64,000 nt of DNA. Origin: Marinobacterium arenosum (GTDB taxonomy: Bacteria; Pseudomonadota; Gammaproteobacteria; Pseudomonadales; Balneatricaceae). Location: NCBI RefSeq assembly GCF_019795155.1, contig NZ_JAILYN010000003.1, positions 1 through 64,000 of the forward strand, in the 5' to 3' direction. Positions 26,380 to 35,608 of the stretch are shown one piece after another. Both the position numbers and the translations under genes were made by a program. A model generated the notes under the pieces. It searched no databases. It worked only from the letters and a program-made list of their open reading frames with translations, and was not told the origin of the DNA. The stretch's first letter is position 1, and the number at the start of each line of letters is the position of its first letter.

Positions 26380-27348
26380 ATGAACCGACCACAACCAACT
26401 GACGTAACCAAAGCCGGCGTACTGGGCACCGGCGTGATCGGCGGCGCCTGGGCGCTGCACTTCCTGCGCATGGGGATGGATGTCGTTGCCTACGACCCCG
26501 GCCCCGATGCCCGCGAAAAGCTGCTGGCGATGGTCGACCATATCTGGCCGACCATGGTGAAGCTGGGGCTGCGTGAAGGCGCCAGCCCGCAGCGGCTGAG
26601 TTTTGCCGACAGCCTGGAGGAGCTGGCGACCAGCGTTCAGGTGATCCAGGAGAGCACTCCTGAGAATCTCGAAGCGAAACGCGCCCTGTTCGCCGAGCTG
26701 GACCGGCTGACGCCGCCGGAGGTTGTGATCATCTCCAGCACCTCCGGTTTCGCGATGACCGATATGGCGGTCGAGGTGGCGCAGCACGCCGAGCGCTTTG
26801 TCGTCGGCCACCCGTTTAACCCGCCCTACCTGGTGCCGTTCTGCGAAGTCTGCGGTGGTGAGCGCACCAGCCAGGCGGTGGTGGACTGGACCGCCGAGTT
26901 CTACGAAGCGACCGAGAAGAAGGTCGCCAAGATGGACAAGGAGCTGCCGGGCTTCATCGGCAACCGCCTGCAGGAAGCGCTCTGGCGCGAGGCGCTGCAC
27001 ATGGTTGCCAACAACGAGTGTTCGGTGGAGGACATCGACAAGGCGATCGCCTACGGGCCGGGTCTGCGCTGGGCGATCATGGGCCACTGCCTGACCTACC
27101 ACCTGGGCGGTGGCCAGGGCGGCATGGCGCATCTGCTCGATCACTTCGAGGAGTCGCTGAAAGAACCCTGGACCCGGCTCGAGGCGCCGGAGCTGACCCA
27201 GCAGCTGAAGGACGACATGGTGGCCGGCTGCCTGAGCCAGGCCAACGGTGCCTCTATCAACGAACTGATTCGCGAGCGGGACGACTGCCTGATCCGCATC
27301 ATGCAGACCCTGCAGGAGTATCGCGAACAGCAGGGTATCAGCCGCTGA
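26380..27348 (+). CDS. cdhA: L-carnitine 3-dehydrogenase
   Basis: 322 residues from the ATG at 26380, with GGAGAG upstream; an earlier in-frame start overlaps cdhB and has no ribosome site. The NAD-binding motif is GVLGTGVIGGAWALHFLRMG, then VVGHPFNPPYLVPFCEV and GFIGNRLQEALWREALHM, all typical of the 3-hydroxyacyl-CoA dehydrogenase-like carnitine dehydrogenases. It oxidises L-carnitine to 3-dehydrocarnitine with NAD. Length and neighbours (cdhB, cdhC, quaternary-amine importer) match the Pseudomonas gene. Confidence 0.92.
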   Translation: MNRPQPTDVTKAGVLGTGVIGGAWALHFLRMGMDVVAYDPGPDAREKLLAMVDHIWPTMVKLGLREGASPQRLSFADSLEELATSVQVIQESTPENLEAKRALFAELDRLTPPEVVIISSTSGFAMTDMAVEVAQHAERFVVGHPFNPPYLVPFCEVCGGERTSQAVVDWTAEFYEATEKKVAKMDKELPGFIGNRLQEALWREALHMVANNECSVEDIDKAIAYGPGLRWAIMGHCLTYHLGGGQGGMAHLLDHFEESLKEPWTRLEAPELTQQLKDDMVAGCLSQANGASINELIRERDDCLIRIMQTLQEYREQQGISR

Positions 27349-27493
27349 TACCCGCGCCCGCTCCGATTGTCCCCGGAGCGGGCTAATGGCCACACGGCCG
27401 CTGCTGTTGGCAGCGGTAAACCGAACAATAAAAACAACACCCGTCGGCAGACTCTATCGGTTAGCCGAGCGGTTAAAGCAGGTGAGCCAAATC

Positions 27494-28561
27494 ATGATCG
27501 AGCAACACTCTGCCAGACCGGCGATTGAGTGCCGCAATGTCTGGAAAATCTTCGGCGACCGGGCCGAGGAAGCGCTTGAAGCGGTCAGGAGCCGCGGCCT
27601 GAGCAAAGAGCAGGTACAGGATGAATTCGATTGCGTGGTCGGGGTGGCGGATGCCTCCTTCCATGCCGACGAAGGCGAGATCTTCTGCATCATGGGGTTG
27701 TCCGGTAGCGGAAAATCCACCCTGGTGCGCCATATCAACCGACTGATCGAACCCACCGCCGGCGAGATCCTGATCGGCGACGATGATATCAACGCCTTGA
27801 ACGCCGATCAGCTGCGCCAGATGCGCGCCGAGAAGATCGGCATGGTGTTTCAGCATACCGCGCTGCTGCCGCACCGTACCGTGCGTGAAAATGTCGCGCT
27901 GGGCATGGAGCTGCGCGGTGTCGACGAGGAGAAGCGCCTCGGCATCGCCGAGCAGAAGCTGGCGCTGGTGCAACTGAGCGGCTGGGAGGACCGCCTGCCG
28001 TCGGAGCTGTCCGGCGGCATGCAGCAGCGGGTCGGCCTGGCCCGGGCGATGGCCGCCGATCCGGCGATCCTGCTGATGGACGAGCCGTTCAGCGCGCTGG
28101 ACCCGCTGATCCGCCGCCAGCTGCAGGACCAGTTCCTGGAGCTGTCCCGCAGCATGAAGAAAACCACCCTGTTCATCACCCACGACCTGGATGAGGCGAT
28201 CCGTATCGGCAACCGCATCGCCATCATGAAGGATGGCGAGATCGTCCAGATCGGCACCCCGGAGGAGATCATCACCGCGCCGGCCAACGACTATGTGGCC
28301 GAGTTCGTCAAGGATATCTCGCGGCTGAAACTGGTGTTCGCCCATACCGTGATGCAACCGCTGGACAGCTATCGGGGAGCGGTTCCACTGACCGCCGAAC
28401 ACTGCCCGGTGGCCTCGCCCGAGGCCGACCTGGGCACGCTGACCGACCTAGCGATCGAGCACGACGCGCCAATCCTGGTGATGGAGGGGCAACAGCCGCT
28501 GGGCTATGTCACCCGACGTGACCTGCTGCGCGGTATCAAGGGGGACGACGGCCATGAGTAA
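27494..28561 (+). CDS. Quaternary-amine ABC transporter ATP-binding protein (ProV/CbcV type)
   Basis: 355 residues from the ATG at 27494 (MIEQHSARPAIECRNVWKIFG). Walker A is GLSGSGKST, the signature ELSGGMQQRVGLARA, Walker B ILLMDEPFSALDP. The insertion with FDCVVGVADASFHADEGE and the C-terminal CBS-like tail ending RRDLLRGIK match ProV/CbcV ATPases for glycine betaine, choline or carnitine. Its stop overlaps the permease start by 8 bases. It forms the importer with the next two genes. Confidence 0.92.
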   Translation: MIEQHSARPAIECRNVWKIFGDRAEEALEAVRSRGLSKEQVQDEFDCVVGVADASFHADEGEIFCIMGLSGSGKSTLVRHINRLIEPTAGEILIGDDDINALNADQLRQMRAEKIGMVFQHTALLPHRTVRENVALGMELRGVDEEKRLGIAEQKLALVQLSGWEDRLPSELSGGMQQRVGLARAMAADPAILLMDEPFSALDPLIRRQLQDQFLELSRSMKKTTLFITHDLDEAIRIGNRIAIMKDGEIVQIGTPEEIITAPANDYVAEFVKDISRLKLVFAHTVMQPLDSYRGAVPLTAEHCPVASPEADLGTLTDLAIEHDAPILVMEGQQPLGYVTRRDLLRGIKGDDGHE

Positions 28562-29891
28562 CCACGACAGTATCACCAGCAAACGAAGCCGCGAACTGGC
28601 GCTGCTGGAGCAGTTCCTCGGCCAGTCCAGCGACTATTACCTGCGCCAGTTCGAGCGCCTGTCCCATAACCGCCATGCCTTCACCTTCAACAGCGCCGCG
28701 CTGATCGCCGGACCGCTGTGGGCCGCCGGTCGCAACCTCTGGAGCCTGTTCTGGCTGGCCGCAGTGCTGGATGTGTTCAGCCTGATCTTTGTCGCGCAGG
28801 GGCTGTGGGGCGCTGAACAATATGGCAGCCGCCTCGGCCTGGGTATCCTCCTGTTCGGCCTGTTCCGCGGCCTGGTGGCGATCGTCGCCAACCCGCTCTA
28901 CCACCGCTATTTCAACCGCTGGCGGATCAACACCAGCCTCAACTGCGGGGTCAGCCAGCAGCGCCGCTTGCAGGGCCTGCTGCTGATGTTGGCCACCTAT
29001 CCGCTGACCATCTACCGCTTCAGCGCCGAGCAGGTGGCCAGCTTTATCGAGACCTTCCCCGGCAACCGGGAGCTGGCGCGTGTTACCGCCCATGGCATCG
29101 ACGCCCTGGTCGACTGGCTGACGCTGACCTTTGAAGGGCTGTTCGACGCCATCACCCTGGCGATTCGCGAGATCCTCAACTTCCTCGAGCTGGTGTTCAT
29201 CGGCACCCCTTGGCCGGTGATGGCGCTGCTGCTGATGCTGCTGGCCTGGCGGATGGCCGGTATCCGGGTGGTGCTGTTCACCGCCGGTGCGCTCAGCTAC
29301 CTCGGCTTCTTCGGTTTCTGGGATAAGGCGATGAGCACCATGGCGCTGGTTGCCGCCTCGGTGTTCATCTGCTTCATCGTCGGCACCCCGCTGGGCATCT
29401 GGGCCGCCAAGAACCGTCGCGTCAACGCGGTGCTGACGCCGCTGCTGGACCTGATGCAGACCATGCCGAGCTTCGTCTACCTGATCCCGGCGATCGCCTT
29501 CTTCTCGGTCGGCAAGCCGCCGGCGGTACTGGCCACGGTGATCTTCGCGATGCCGCCGATGATCCGCCTGACCACGCTGGGTATCAGCCAGGTACCGGCA
29601 TCGGTGGTCGAGGCGATGCTGGCCTTCGGCGCCAGCCCTCGGCAGATCCTGGTCAAGGCGGAACTGCCGCTGGCGGTGCCGTCGATCATGGCCGGCATCA
29701 ACCAGAGCATCATGATGAGCCTGTCGATGGTGGTGATCGCCGCGCTGATCGGTGCCGGCGGTCTTGGCTACGACGTGCTGTTCTCGCTGCAGCATATGGA
29801 AGCGGGTAAAGGCCTGCTGGCGGGTATCGCCATCGTGCTCTGCGCGATGATCCTCGACCGCATCATTCAGGGCGGCCGCAACAACAACTGA
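28554..29891 (+). CDS. Quaternary-amine ABC transporter permease (ProW/CbcW type)
   Basis: 445 residues from the ATG at 28554. The C-terminal half is the canonical permease: DLMQTMPSFVYLIPAIAFFSVG and the EAA loop ASVVEAMLAFGASPRQILVKAELP, with SLSMVVIAALIGAGGLGYDV. E. coli ProW is about 354 residues; here the first 180 residues add a cytoplasmic start and several further hydrophobic segments (SLFWLAAVLDVFSLIFVA, LGILLFGLFRGLVAIV), making a longer form. It is co-translated with the ATPase, and imports carnitine or betaine. Confidence 0.92.
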   Translation: MSNHDSITSKRSRELALLEQFLGQSSDYYLRQFERLSHNRHAFTFNSAALIAGPLWAAGRNLWSLFWLAAVLDVFSLIFVAQGLWGAEQYGSRLGLGILLFGLFRGLVAIVANPLYHRYFNRWRINTSLNCGVSQQRRLQGLLLMLATYPLTIYRFSAEQVASFIETFPGNRELARVTAHGIDALVDWLTLTFEGLFDAITLAIREILNFLELVFIGTPWPVMALLLMLLAWRMAGIRVVLFTAGALSYLGFFGFWDKAMSTMALVAASVFICFIVGTPLGIWAAKNRRVNAVLTPLLDLMQTMPSFVYLIPAIAFFSVGKPPAVLATVIFAMPPMIRLTTLGISQVPASVVEAMLAFGASPRQILVKAELPLAVPSIMAGINQSIMMSLSMVVIAALIGAGGLGYDVLFSLQHMEAGKGLLAGIAIVLCAMILDRIIQGGRNNN

Positions 29892-29899
29892 TCTCCAAT

Positions 29900-29920
29900 G
29901 GCTTCGCCCAGGGCGAAGCC
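29900..29920 (+). other. Intercistronic hairpin before caiX
   Basis: GGCTTCGCCC (29900-29909) and GGGCGAAGCC (29911-29920) form a near-perfect stem between the permease and binding-protein genes. There is no T-run. It probably protects or partly ends the mRNA, letting caiX be expressed at a different level. Confidence 0.6.
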
Positions 29921-29952
29921 CGACCCAACCTCAAGCAACAGGAATAAATAAT

Positions 29953-30960
29953 ATGAATAACAAAATCCTATCCCTTGGTTTTAGTGCAGCCGTCGTGCTG
30001 GCCGCTGCCAGCTCTGCACAGGCCAAGGAAACCATCCGGATCGGCGAAGTCAGCTGGGATGCCTCGCTGGCGATCGAGAACGTGCTCAAGGTGGTGATGG
30101 AGGAAAACCTCGACGTCGACGTCGAGATCATCGCGGCCGACCAGTCGGCGATCTGGGCGGCGATGGATAAGGGCAAAGGGGCGATCGACGTGCACCCGGA
30201 TGTCTGGACCTCGGCCCAGGCCGAACCCTGGCAGAAATTCGTGGTGGCCGGCTCCAAGGAATCGATCAAGTCCAACAAGACCCCCTACAACGGCACCGAA
30301 GGGCTGTTTATCACCGGCTATATGCAGGATACCTACGACATCCGCTCCGTACAGGACCTGGCCAAGCCGGAGATCGCCAAGCTGTTCGACAGCGATGGCG
30401 ACGGCAAGGGGGACTACTGGCCGGGCGCACCGGGCTGGGGCGCGGTCAAGCTGAACCAGATCAAGGCCAAGAGCTACGGCTTCGACAAGTATTTCGAGCC
30501 GCTGATCGTCTCCGATTCGGTGATCAAGGCGCAGCTGAAAAATGCCGTGCGCCGCAAGCAGGGCATCCTGTTCTTCTCCTGGACACCGGAGTCGATCCAC
30601 TCCGCCTACGACCTGCGCCAGCTGGAGGAACCTGAATTCACCGGTTACGCCAGTGACAACAAGAAGGATCACCCGCTGTACAACCCGAACGGCTGCTACA
30701 ACTTCGTCGATACCGAAAACTGGCTGGAGGAGAGCTCGATCACCTGTAACGCCCCCAGTACCGAGGTGCATATCGCCTACTCCGGCAAGCTGGAAAAACG
30801 CGCCCCGCAGGTGGCCCGGTTCCTCAGCAATGTGGCACTGGATGCCAAGGTGGTCAGTCGGTGGATCTACAACATCGCCGAGCAGGGCCAGGACCCGTAC
30901 TACATGGCGAAGGAGTGGGTCTACCAGAACCCGGACGTGGTGAAGGGCTGGCTGAAGTAA
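29953..30960 (+). CDS. caiX: Carnitine/betaine-binding periplasmic protein
   Basis: 335 residues with a signal peptide cut after AQA (residue 24). The mature protein is an OpuAC-type binding protein: IRIGEVSWDASLAIENVLKVV, GAIDVHPDVWTSAQAE, and LFFSWTPESIHSAYDL, which supply aromatic residues for a quaternary-ammonium cage. GCAACAGGAAT precedes the ATG. Its place after the ProV/ProW-type genes in the cdh cluster points to the carnitine-binding CaiX. A betaine or choline ligand cannot be excluded. Confidence 0.85.
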   Translation: MNNKILSLGFSAAVVLAAASSAQAKETIRIGEVSWDASLAIENVLKVVMEENLDVDVEIIAADQSAIWAAMDKGKGAIDVHPDVWTSAQAEPWQKFVVAGSKESIKSNKTPYNGTEGLFITGYMQDTYDIRSVQDLAKPEIAKLFDSDGDGKGDYWPGAPGWGAVKLNQIKAKSYGFDKYFEPLIVSDSVIKAQLKNAVRRKQGILFFSWTPESIHSAYDLRQLEEPEFTGYASDNKKDHPLYNPNGCYNFVDTENWLEESSITCNAPSTEVHIAYSGKLEKRAPQVARFLSNVALDAKVVSRWIYNIAEQGQDPYYMAKEWVYQNPDVVKGWLK

Positions 30961-31060
30961 GCGTTGGCTAAGAGTAGGGCAATAGAAGGGCAAGAGGTGG
31001 GGGAGGTGAGCAGTGGTGCGCGCTCTCCCTCCTTAACGTCCGAGTGATGGGTACAGCGAG

Positions 31061-32059
31061 ATGACGCGTAGATTCCCGCTAAGTCCTGCCATGCAGGCGT
31101 TTGTCGAGCAAACCGAAAGTTTTTATCCCGCCGAGCTGATCGACCGGGGGATTGCGGCTCAGCGCGACGCGTATGACGCGATGGCTGACTATTTCAGTCT
31201 GCCGCGTCCGCCAACCGTCGAGGTGTGGGATCAACCGCTGAATGGGGTGCCGGTACGGCGCTACCGCCCGCAAGGCGATAGCGCGGCAACGCAAATACTG
31301 TTTGCCCACGGCGGCGGCTGGTATCTGGGCGGCCTGGATAGCCATGACAGCTTCTGCGCCCAGCTGGCGCAGGACTGTCGGCGGGAAGTGATCGCGGTGG
31401 ATTACCGGCTGGCACCGGAAGCGCCCTTTCCGGCAGCGCTGGATGATCTGAGCGCGGTCTATCGTGCGCTGCTGGCCGAGCAGGCTGCCGCCCCGCTGCT
31501 GCTGGGTGACAGCGCCGGCGGTAACCTGGTCGCCGCGCTGACCCTACGCTGTCGCCGGCTGGGGCTGCCGCAGGCGGTGGGGCAGGTGCTGGTCTACCCG
31601 GCGCTGGCGGTGCCGGGCAGCCTGCCATCGCATCAGGAAATGGCCGATGCTCCGCTGCTGGACCGGGCCGCTATCGAGTTCTGCTGGCAATGCTACGGTC
31701 CTCAACGCGGTGCGGTAGTGGGGGAACAGGCGCCGCTGTCGGCAGATTCCTTCGATGGATTGCCGCCGGCGGCGATCTTTGCCGCGCAGTTCGATCCGCT
31801 CAGTGACGATGCCCGTTGCTATGGCGATGTCCTGAATGCCGCCGGCGTCGATGCCGAGTACCGGCAGATCGCGGGGCTGGTACACGGGGCGCTACGTGCG
31901 GTGAATCGGGCCAGCGAGGCCGACCAGCTGTATCGGCTGATCTGTGCCGCGGTTGAACGCCTTGGCGTCGCAACCGAGTCGGCAGATGTCGCTTGTGGAG
32001 AAGGCGAAAGCCCGAGCCTGAGCGGAAATAAGGGTGAGTATTGCTACTCCCCGGATTGA
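31061..32059 (+). CDS. Alpha/beta hydrolase, HSL-type esterase
   Basis: 332 residues. The oxyanion motif LFAHGGGWYLGG (about 78-89), nucleophile elbow LLGDSAGGNL, the Asp region FAAQFDPLSDDARCY and the His in GLVHGALRA give a full catalytic triad of the hormone-sensitive-lipase esterase family. It is cytoplasmic, with no signal peptide. Lying between caiX and a BCCT carrier, it may release carnitine from short-chain acylcarnitines, as an acylcarnitine hydrolase does in Pseudomonas; that role is inference from context. Confidence 0.85.
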   Translation: MTRRFPLSPAMQAFVEQTESFYPAELIDRGIAAQRDAYDAMADYFSLPRPPTVEVWDQPLNGVPVRRYRPQGDSAATQILFAHGGGWYLGGLDSHDSFCAQLAQDCRREVIAVDYRLAPEAPFPAALDDLSAVYRALLAEQAAAPLLLGDSAGGNLVAALTLRCRRLGLPQAVGQVLVYPALAVPGSLPSHQEMADAPLLDRAAIEFCWQCYGPQRGAVVGEQAPLSADSFDGLPPAAIFAAQFDPLSDDARCYGDVLNAAGVDAEYRQIAGLVHGALRAVNRASEADQLYRLICAAVERLGVATESADVACGEGESPSLSGNKGEYCYSPD

Positions 32060-32100
32060 CAGCGTTGCCGCCACGGCAGGCAGCGTCAGGTCCGGAGATT

Positions 32101-32126
32101 GCCGGTCTACCGGCCGGCCTTTTTAT
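32101..32126 (+). terminator. Weak terminator after the esterase gene
   Basis: GCCGG-TCTA-CCGGC, followed by CGGCC and TTTTTA, lies 42 bp after the stop codon. The 5-bp stem is short, so efficiency is doubtful. Confidence 0.45.
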
Positions 32127-32250
32127 ATCCAGGGTGAATGCTATGCTCGGGCGGATGTGGCGCAGCTTCAAGCGGAGGGGAGCGCCTGGTCCGGGAATAT
32201 GCCGATAACCCAACGACCCATCAGAAAAATAACAAAGGGGATACGACAAG

Positions 32251-33930
32251 ATGCCATCGACCCGACCACAGAGTGTTGAATCAACCCAACACAGCATTTT
32301 CAAAGCGGAACTGCTTAGCCAGCACGGACTGTTCAAGCAGATGCATAAGGGGATGACCCTGACTGCCTCGCTGCTGGTGCTGGCTTTCGTACTCTTTACC
32401 GGAATCAATCCGGAGTTGGCTGGAACCCTGTTCGGCGCCGCCCGCAGCTGGATCGAATCGACCTTCGGCTGGTATTACCTGGTCACCGTCGTTCTGCTGA
32501 TTGCCGTCTGTTGCTACATCGTGCTGAGCCGGCACGGCAGTATCCGGCTGGGGGATGACCACAGCCGGCCCGAGTTCAGTAACTTCGCCTGGCTGTCGAT
32601 GCTGTTCTCCGCCGGTATTGGCATCGGCATCCTGTTCTTCGGCGTTGCCGAGCCGATCTTCTACCTGGATAACAGCGGTGTATTTGGCTATCCAAACAAC
32701 CCCTATGCCGATATGGCCGGTGCTACCGCCATCGGCCATGATCGGGCGGTGGATGCCTTGCGGGTGACCTATTTCCACTGGGGCTTCCACGGCTGGGCGG
32801 TGTACGTGATGGTCGGCCTGTCGCTGGCCTATTTCGCCTTTCGCAAGAAACTGCCGCTGGCGCTGCGCTCGACGCTTTACCCGTTTATCGGCGACCGTAT
32901 CTACGGTCCGATCGGCCATGCGGTCGATATCCTCGGCGTGCTGGGCTGCGTGTTCGGCGTCGCCACCTCGCTGGGGCTGGGCGTCAGCCAGATGGCGGTG
33001 GGGCTGGAGCGGCTGATCGGCGTCGACTCCGGCCTGACCACCCAGCTGGTGCTGATCGCGGTGATCTCAATTATCTCGATCCTGTCGGCGCTGTCCGGTG
33101 TCGGCCGTGGCATCAAGATCATCTCCGAGTGGAACATCATCATCTCGATCCTGGTGATTGCCTTCTTCATCTTCGGCGGTCCGACCGCCTGGCTGCTGAG
33201 CGTTTTTGGCGAGTCGCTGGCGGACTACCTGGCGAATTTCATCCAGATGGGGCTCTGGTTCCCGCAGGAGCAGGGGCCGGCCGACTGGCAGAAGGGCTGG
33301 ACCGTGTTCTACTGGGGCTGGTGGTTGGCCTGGGCGCCCTTTGTCGGCCTGTTCATCGCCCGCATCTCCCGTGGCCGCACATTGCGCGAGTTCGTCATCG
33401 GCGTGCTGCTGGTGCCGACGATGCTGATCTTCATCTGGCTGGGTATTTTCGGCGGCACCGCGCTCTACCAGGAACTGCATGCCAGTGGCGGCCCGGGGAC
33501 GGCCGGCATCATCGAGCTGGTACGGCAGTGGAACCTGCCTTCCGCGCTGTTTGCCAGCTCGGACGGGATCGCCGGCGACGGTACCCTGGGCTGGCTGCTG
33601 TCGGCGATGATGGTGTTCCTGCTGCTGAGCTGGTTCGTCACCTCGTCCGATTCCAGTACCCTGGTGCTGACCACCATCCTGTCGCTCGGCAATGAAGATC
33701 CGCCCAAGCGTTTCCGCATCTTCTGGGGGCTGATCATCGGGCTGGTGGCCGCCGCGCTGCTGGTGGCCGGCGGGCTGGGCGCCCTGCAAACGGCCAATAT
33801 CGCCGCCGCGCTGCCGCTGAGCCTGGTGATCCTGCTGATGACCGCCGGGGTGCTGAAATCGCTGTTCCAGGAGGCGCGCTCGGATGAGCCCGCCTGTCCG
33901 AAACCTGCGCAGCTGCTGCAGAATGACTAG
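32251..33930 (+). CDS. BCCT-family betaine/carnitine/choline transporter
   Basis: 559 residues with about 12 membrane helices. The BCCT signature is GWTVFYWGWWLAWAPFVGLFIARISRGRT, and the glycine-rich helix is FSAGIGIGILFFGVAEP. AAAGGGG precedes the ATG. The C-terminal cytoplasmic tail is short (about 30 residues), so it lacks the long osmosensing tail of BetT. This suggests a catabolic or constitutive carrier. It supplements the ABC importer for carnitine or betaine uptake. Exact substrate cannot be told. Confidence 0.92.
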   Translation: MPSTRPQSVESTQHSIFKAELLSQHGLFKQMHKGMTLTASLLVLAFVLFTGINPELAGTLFGAARSWIESTFGWYYLVTVVLLIAVCCYIVLSRHGSIRLGDDHSRPEFSNFAWLSMLFSAGIGIGILFFGVAEPIFYLDNSGVFGYPNNPYADMAGATAIGHDRAVDALRVTYFHWGFHGWAVYVMVGLSLAYFAFRKKLPLALRSTLYPFIGDRIYGPIGHAVDILGVLGCVFGVATSLGLGVSQMAVGLERLIGVDSGLTTQLVLIAVISIISILSALSGVGRGIKIISEWNIIISILVIAFFIFGGPTAWLLSVFGESLADYLANFIQMGLWFPQEQGPADWQKGWTVFYWGWWLAWAPFVGLFIARISRGRTLREFVIGVLLVPTMLIFIWLGIFGGTALYQELHASGGPGTAGIIELVRQWNLPSALFASSDGIAGDGTLGWLLSAMMVFLLLSWFVTSSDSSTLVLTTILSLGNEDPPKRFRIFWGLIIGLVAAALLVAGGLGALQTANIAAALPLSLVILLMTAGVLKSLFQEARSDEPACPKPAQLLQND

Positions 33931-34013
33931 CCCGTTTTGGCTGTTGCAGTGGCTGTCGGCCAGCGGAGGATCGGCTGGCCGCTCCACTTGGAAATAGCAA
34001 CCGGGAGACCTGC

Positions 34014-34042
34014 TATGCCGATCCCAGCGGTGGATCGGCATA
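34014..34042. other. Perfect 11-bp hairpin downstream of the BCCT gene
   Basis: TATGCCGATCC (34014-34024) and GGATCGGCATA (34032-34042) enclose a 7-base loop. No T-run follows. It may be a Rho-region hairpin or a protein-binding palindrome in front of the next gene at 34108. Confidence 0.5.
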
Positions 34043-34107
34043 TCACCTCTTATGCTAATAACCTACTGCTATACTCCAGAATATCTTCAACCAAGGGGAG
34101 AAGTGGT

Positions 34108-34770
34108 ATGGAAATCGCCATATTGAGTTCATCCGGCGTTGAGTACCTGGCCCGCTGGGGCCACTTTCTGTTTGGAGTGACTTGGATTGGCCTGCTGTAT
34201 TACTTCAACTTTGTACAGACTGAATACTTTAAAGAAGCCGAACCGGCCGCCAAGGCCGATGCACTGCAGAAGCTGGCGCCGCGTGCCCTCTGGTGGTTCC
34301 GCTGGGGCGCTATGTTCACTTTCCTGACCGGCCTGATCCTGTTGTTCTACAAAGGGCCGAGTTCCAACCTTTATCTATATGCCGGCGCCCTGATGGGCAT
34401 CCTGATGTTCCTGAACGTCTGGCTGATCATCTGGCCCAACCAGCAGAAGGTGATTGGCGGGGCCGAGGATGCTGCCAGCGCCGGGGCCAAGGCGGGCCTG
34501 GCGTCACGCACCAATACCCTGTTCTCCGGCCCGATGCTGTTCTTTATGGGCGCCTCGAGCCACCTGCCGGCTGGCAGTATGCCCGATGGCGCCTACTCGC
34601 TGGCCGCCGGTGCCAGTATGCCTGCGCTGCTGGTGACGGTGCTGGTAATCCTGGCGATCGAGGCCAATGCGATCTGGGGCAAGACCGGACCGATCACCAC
34701 GGTGAAAGGGGTGATCGTATCGAGCCTGGTGTTGACGCTGATTCTCTATCTGATTCTGCAGTTTTTGTAG
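34108..34770 (+). CDS. PuuD-like membrane protein (urate hydroxylase membrane domain)
   Basis: 220 residues from the ATG at 34108, with GGGGAG upstream. About five membrane segments are visible, including GHFLFGVTWIGLLYYFNFVQTEYF, WWFRWGAMFTFLTGLILLFYKG and LMGILMFLNVWLIIWPNQQKVIGG. This is the membrane domain of PuuD-type urate hydroxylases. The C-terminal cytochrome c domain (CxxCH) of the full enzyme is absent; the protein stops after the last helix. No other purine-degradation gene is nearby, so urate oxidation is not proven. A strong terminator follows. Confidence 0.8.
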   Translation: MEIAILSSSGVEYLARWGHFLFGVTWIGLLYYFNFVQTEYFKEAEPAAKADALQKLAPRALWWFRWGAMFTFLTGLILLFYKGPSSNLYLYAGALMGILMFLNVWLIIWPNQQKVIGGAEDAASAGAKAGLASRTNTLFSGPMLFFMGASSHLPAGSMPDGAYSLAAGASMPALLVTVLVILAIEANAIWGKTGPITTVKGVIVSSLVLTLILYLILQFL

Positions 34771-34790
34771 GGATTGCCTTTGCGAGCACA

Positions 34791-34823
34791 AGCCGGTCGG
34801 ATAGCTATCCGGCCGGTTTTTTA
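34791..34823 (+). terminator. Rho-independent terminator after the PuuD-like gene
   Basis: CCGGTCGGATAG pairs with CTATCCGGCCGG (one G-U pair) and is followed by TTTTTTA. It ends the PuuD-like transcription unit. Confidence 0.85.
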
Positions 34824-34900
34824 TTATCAGCGGGTGAAGCGGGTGTAGTTACGGTTTCTTTGCAGCCCGGTAGCGTTGAATAAACGCCTTGGAATAGGTT

Positions 34901-34924
34901 CTTCGCGGATGAGCGGGAAACATC
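34901..34924 (+). repeat. Direct repeat copy A
   Basis: A 24-bp sequence beginning CTTCGCGGATGAGCGGG. A copy with one mismatch is at 38466-38489 in the same orientation, 3.57 kb away. The two bracket the GFA, hpaR, VOC, SMaseD-like and PUD-like genes. A degenerate CCTTGTAGGG-family motif on the minus strand follows at 34951-34968. Confidence 0.6.
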
Positions 34925-34969
34925 TATATCAAGCCGCGTGGGCATAAAAACGTGCCCGTCCTGCAAGGC

Positions 34970-35377
34970 TCAACGTCCCGGCGGCCACTCCGGGTGTTCC
35001 GATTGATCTTCGTACGCCAGCCAGGGCAGGTCATGCGAACACCAGATATGCATCTGGGGCATTTGGCCTGGGGCCTGATCCAGGGTAGCCACCCGCGGAA
35101 TCACGTGAGGCTGACCGACTCGCTCGGCCAGCAATTGCGAACCGCAACGGCTGCAGAAGTGTCGATTTTTCCCCGGTGAAGATTCATAGGTGCTTAGCAA
35201 CTCTTCGCCCCGCAGCCAGCGGAAGTTTTCGCGCATCACCCCGGCGTAGCTGGCGAATGGCGCGGCATGGGCCTTCTGGCAGGTGCGGCAGTGGCAGTGG
35301 CCGATCGGTATATCGATGCTGTCGATCTGGTAGGCGATGGCGCCGCACAGGCAGCTGCCGGTCAAGGTCTCAGGCAT
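34970..35377 (-). CDS. GFA-family (glutathione-dependent formaldehyde-activating-like) zinc protein
   Basis: 135 residues. The Cys pattern of the GFA/CENP-V fold is complete: GSCLCGAI, HCHCRTCQK and HFCSRCGSQL, which bind zinc. Members of this fold are seldom true formaldehyde-activating enzymes, and the role is unknown. The gene lies alone on the minus strand, 146 bp beyond a terminator. Confidence 0.85.
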   Translation of the reverse strand: MPETLTGSCLCGAIAYQIDSIDIPIGHCHCRTCQKAHAAPFASYAGVMRENFRWLRGEELLSTYESSPGKNRHFCSRCGSQLLAERVGQPHVIPRVATLDQAPGQMPQMHIWCSHDLPWLAYEDQSEHPEWPPGR

Positions 35378-35608
35378 GGTTCCCTCCGGTTATCTATCCT
35401 GACAATTGCTTGACAGCGATAATGCCAGAGAAGGCGCTGGCCGGACAGGCGGCCGGCAGGCAGATAAGCAAGCCGTAATAGGTTAATCAATATATTTGAA
35501 ATTTGGCGACTGAAGTCGTCAATGTATTCATTAGTGTCAAGTGACGCTCTGGAACGACTCCGATGAAACAGTACTGATGCCGATCGATAGACTCGGCTCT
35601 GGGGCGGA

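Noticed and set aside
34108-34770. Full urate hydroxylase PuuD
   Set aside because: No CxxCH haem site or cytochrome c domain is present, and there are no purine genes nearby; called only as a PuuD-like membrane domain.
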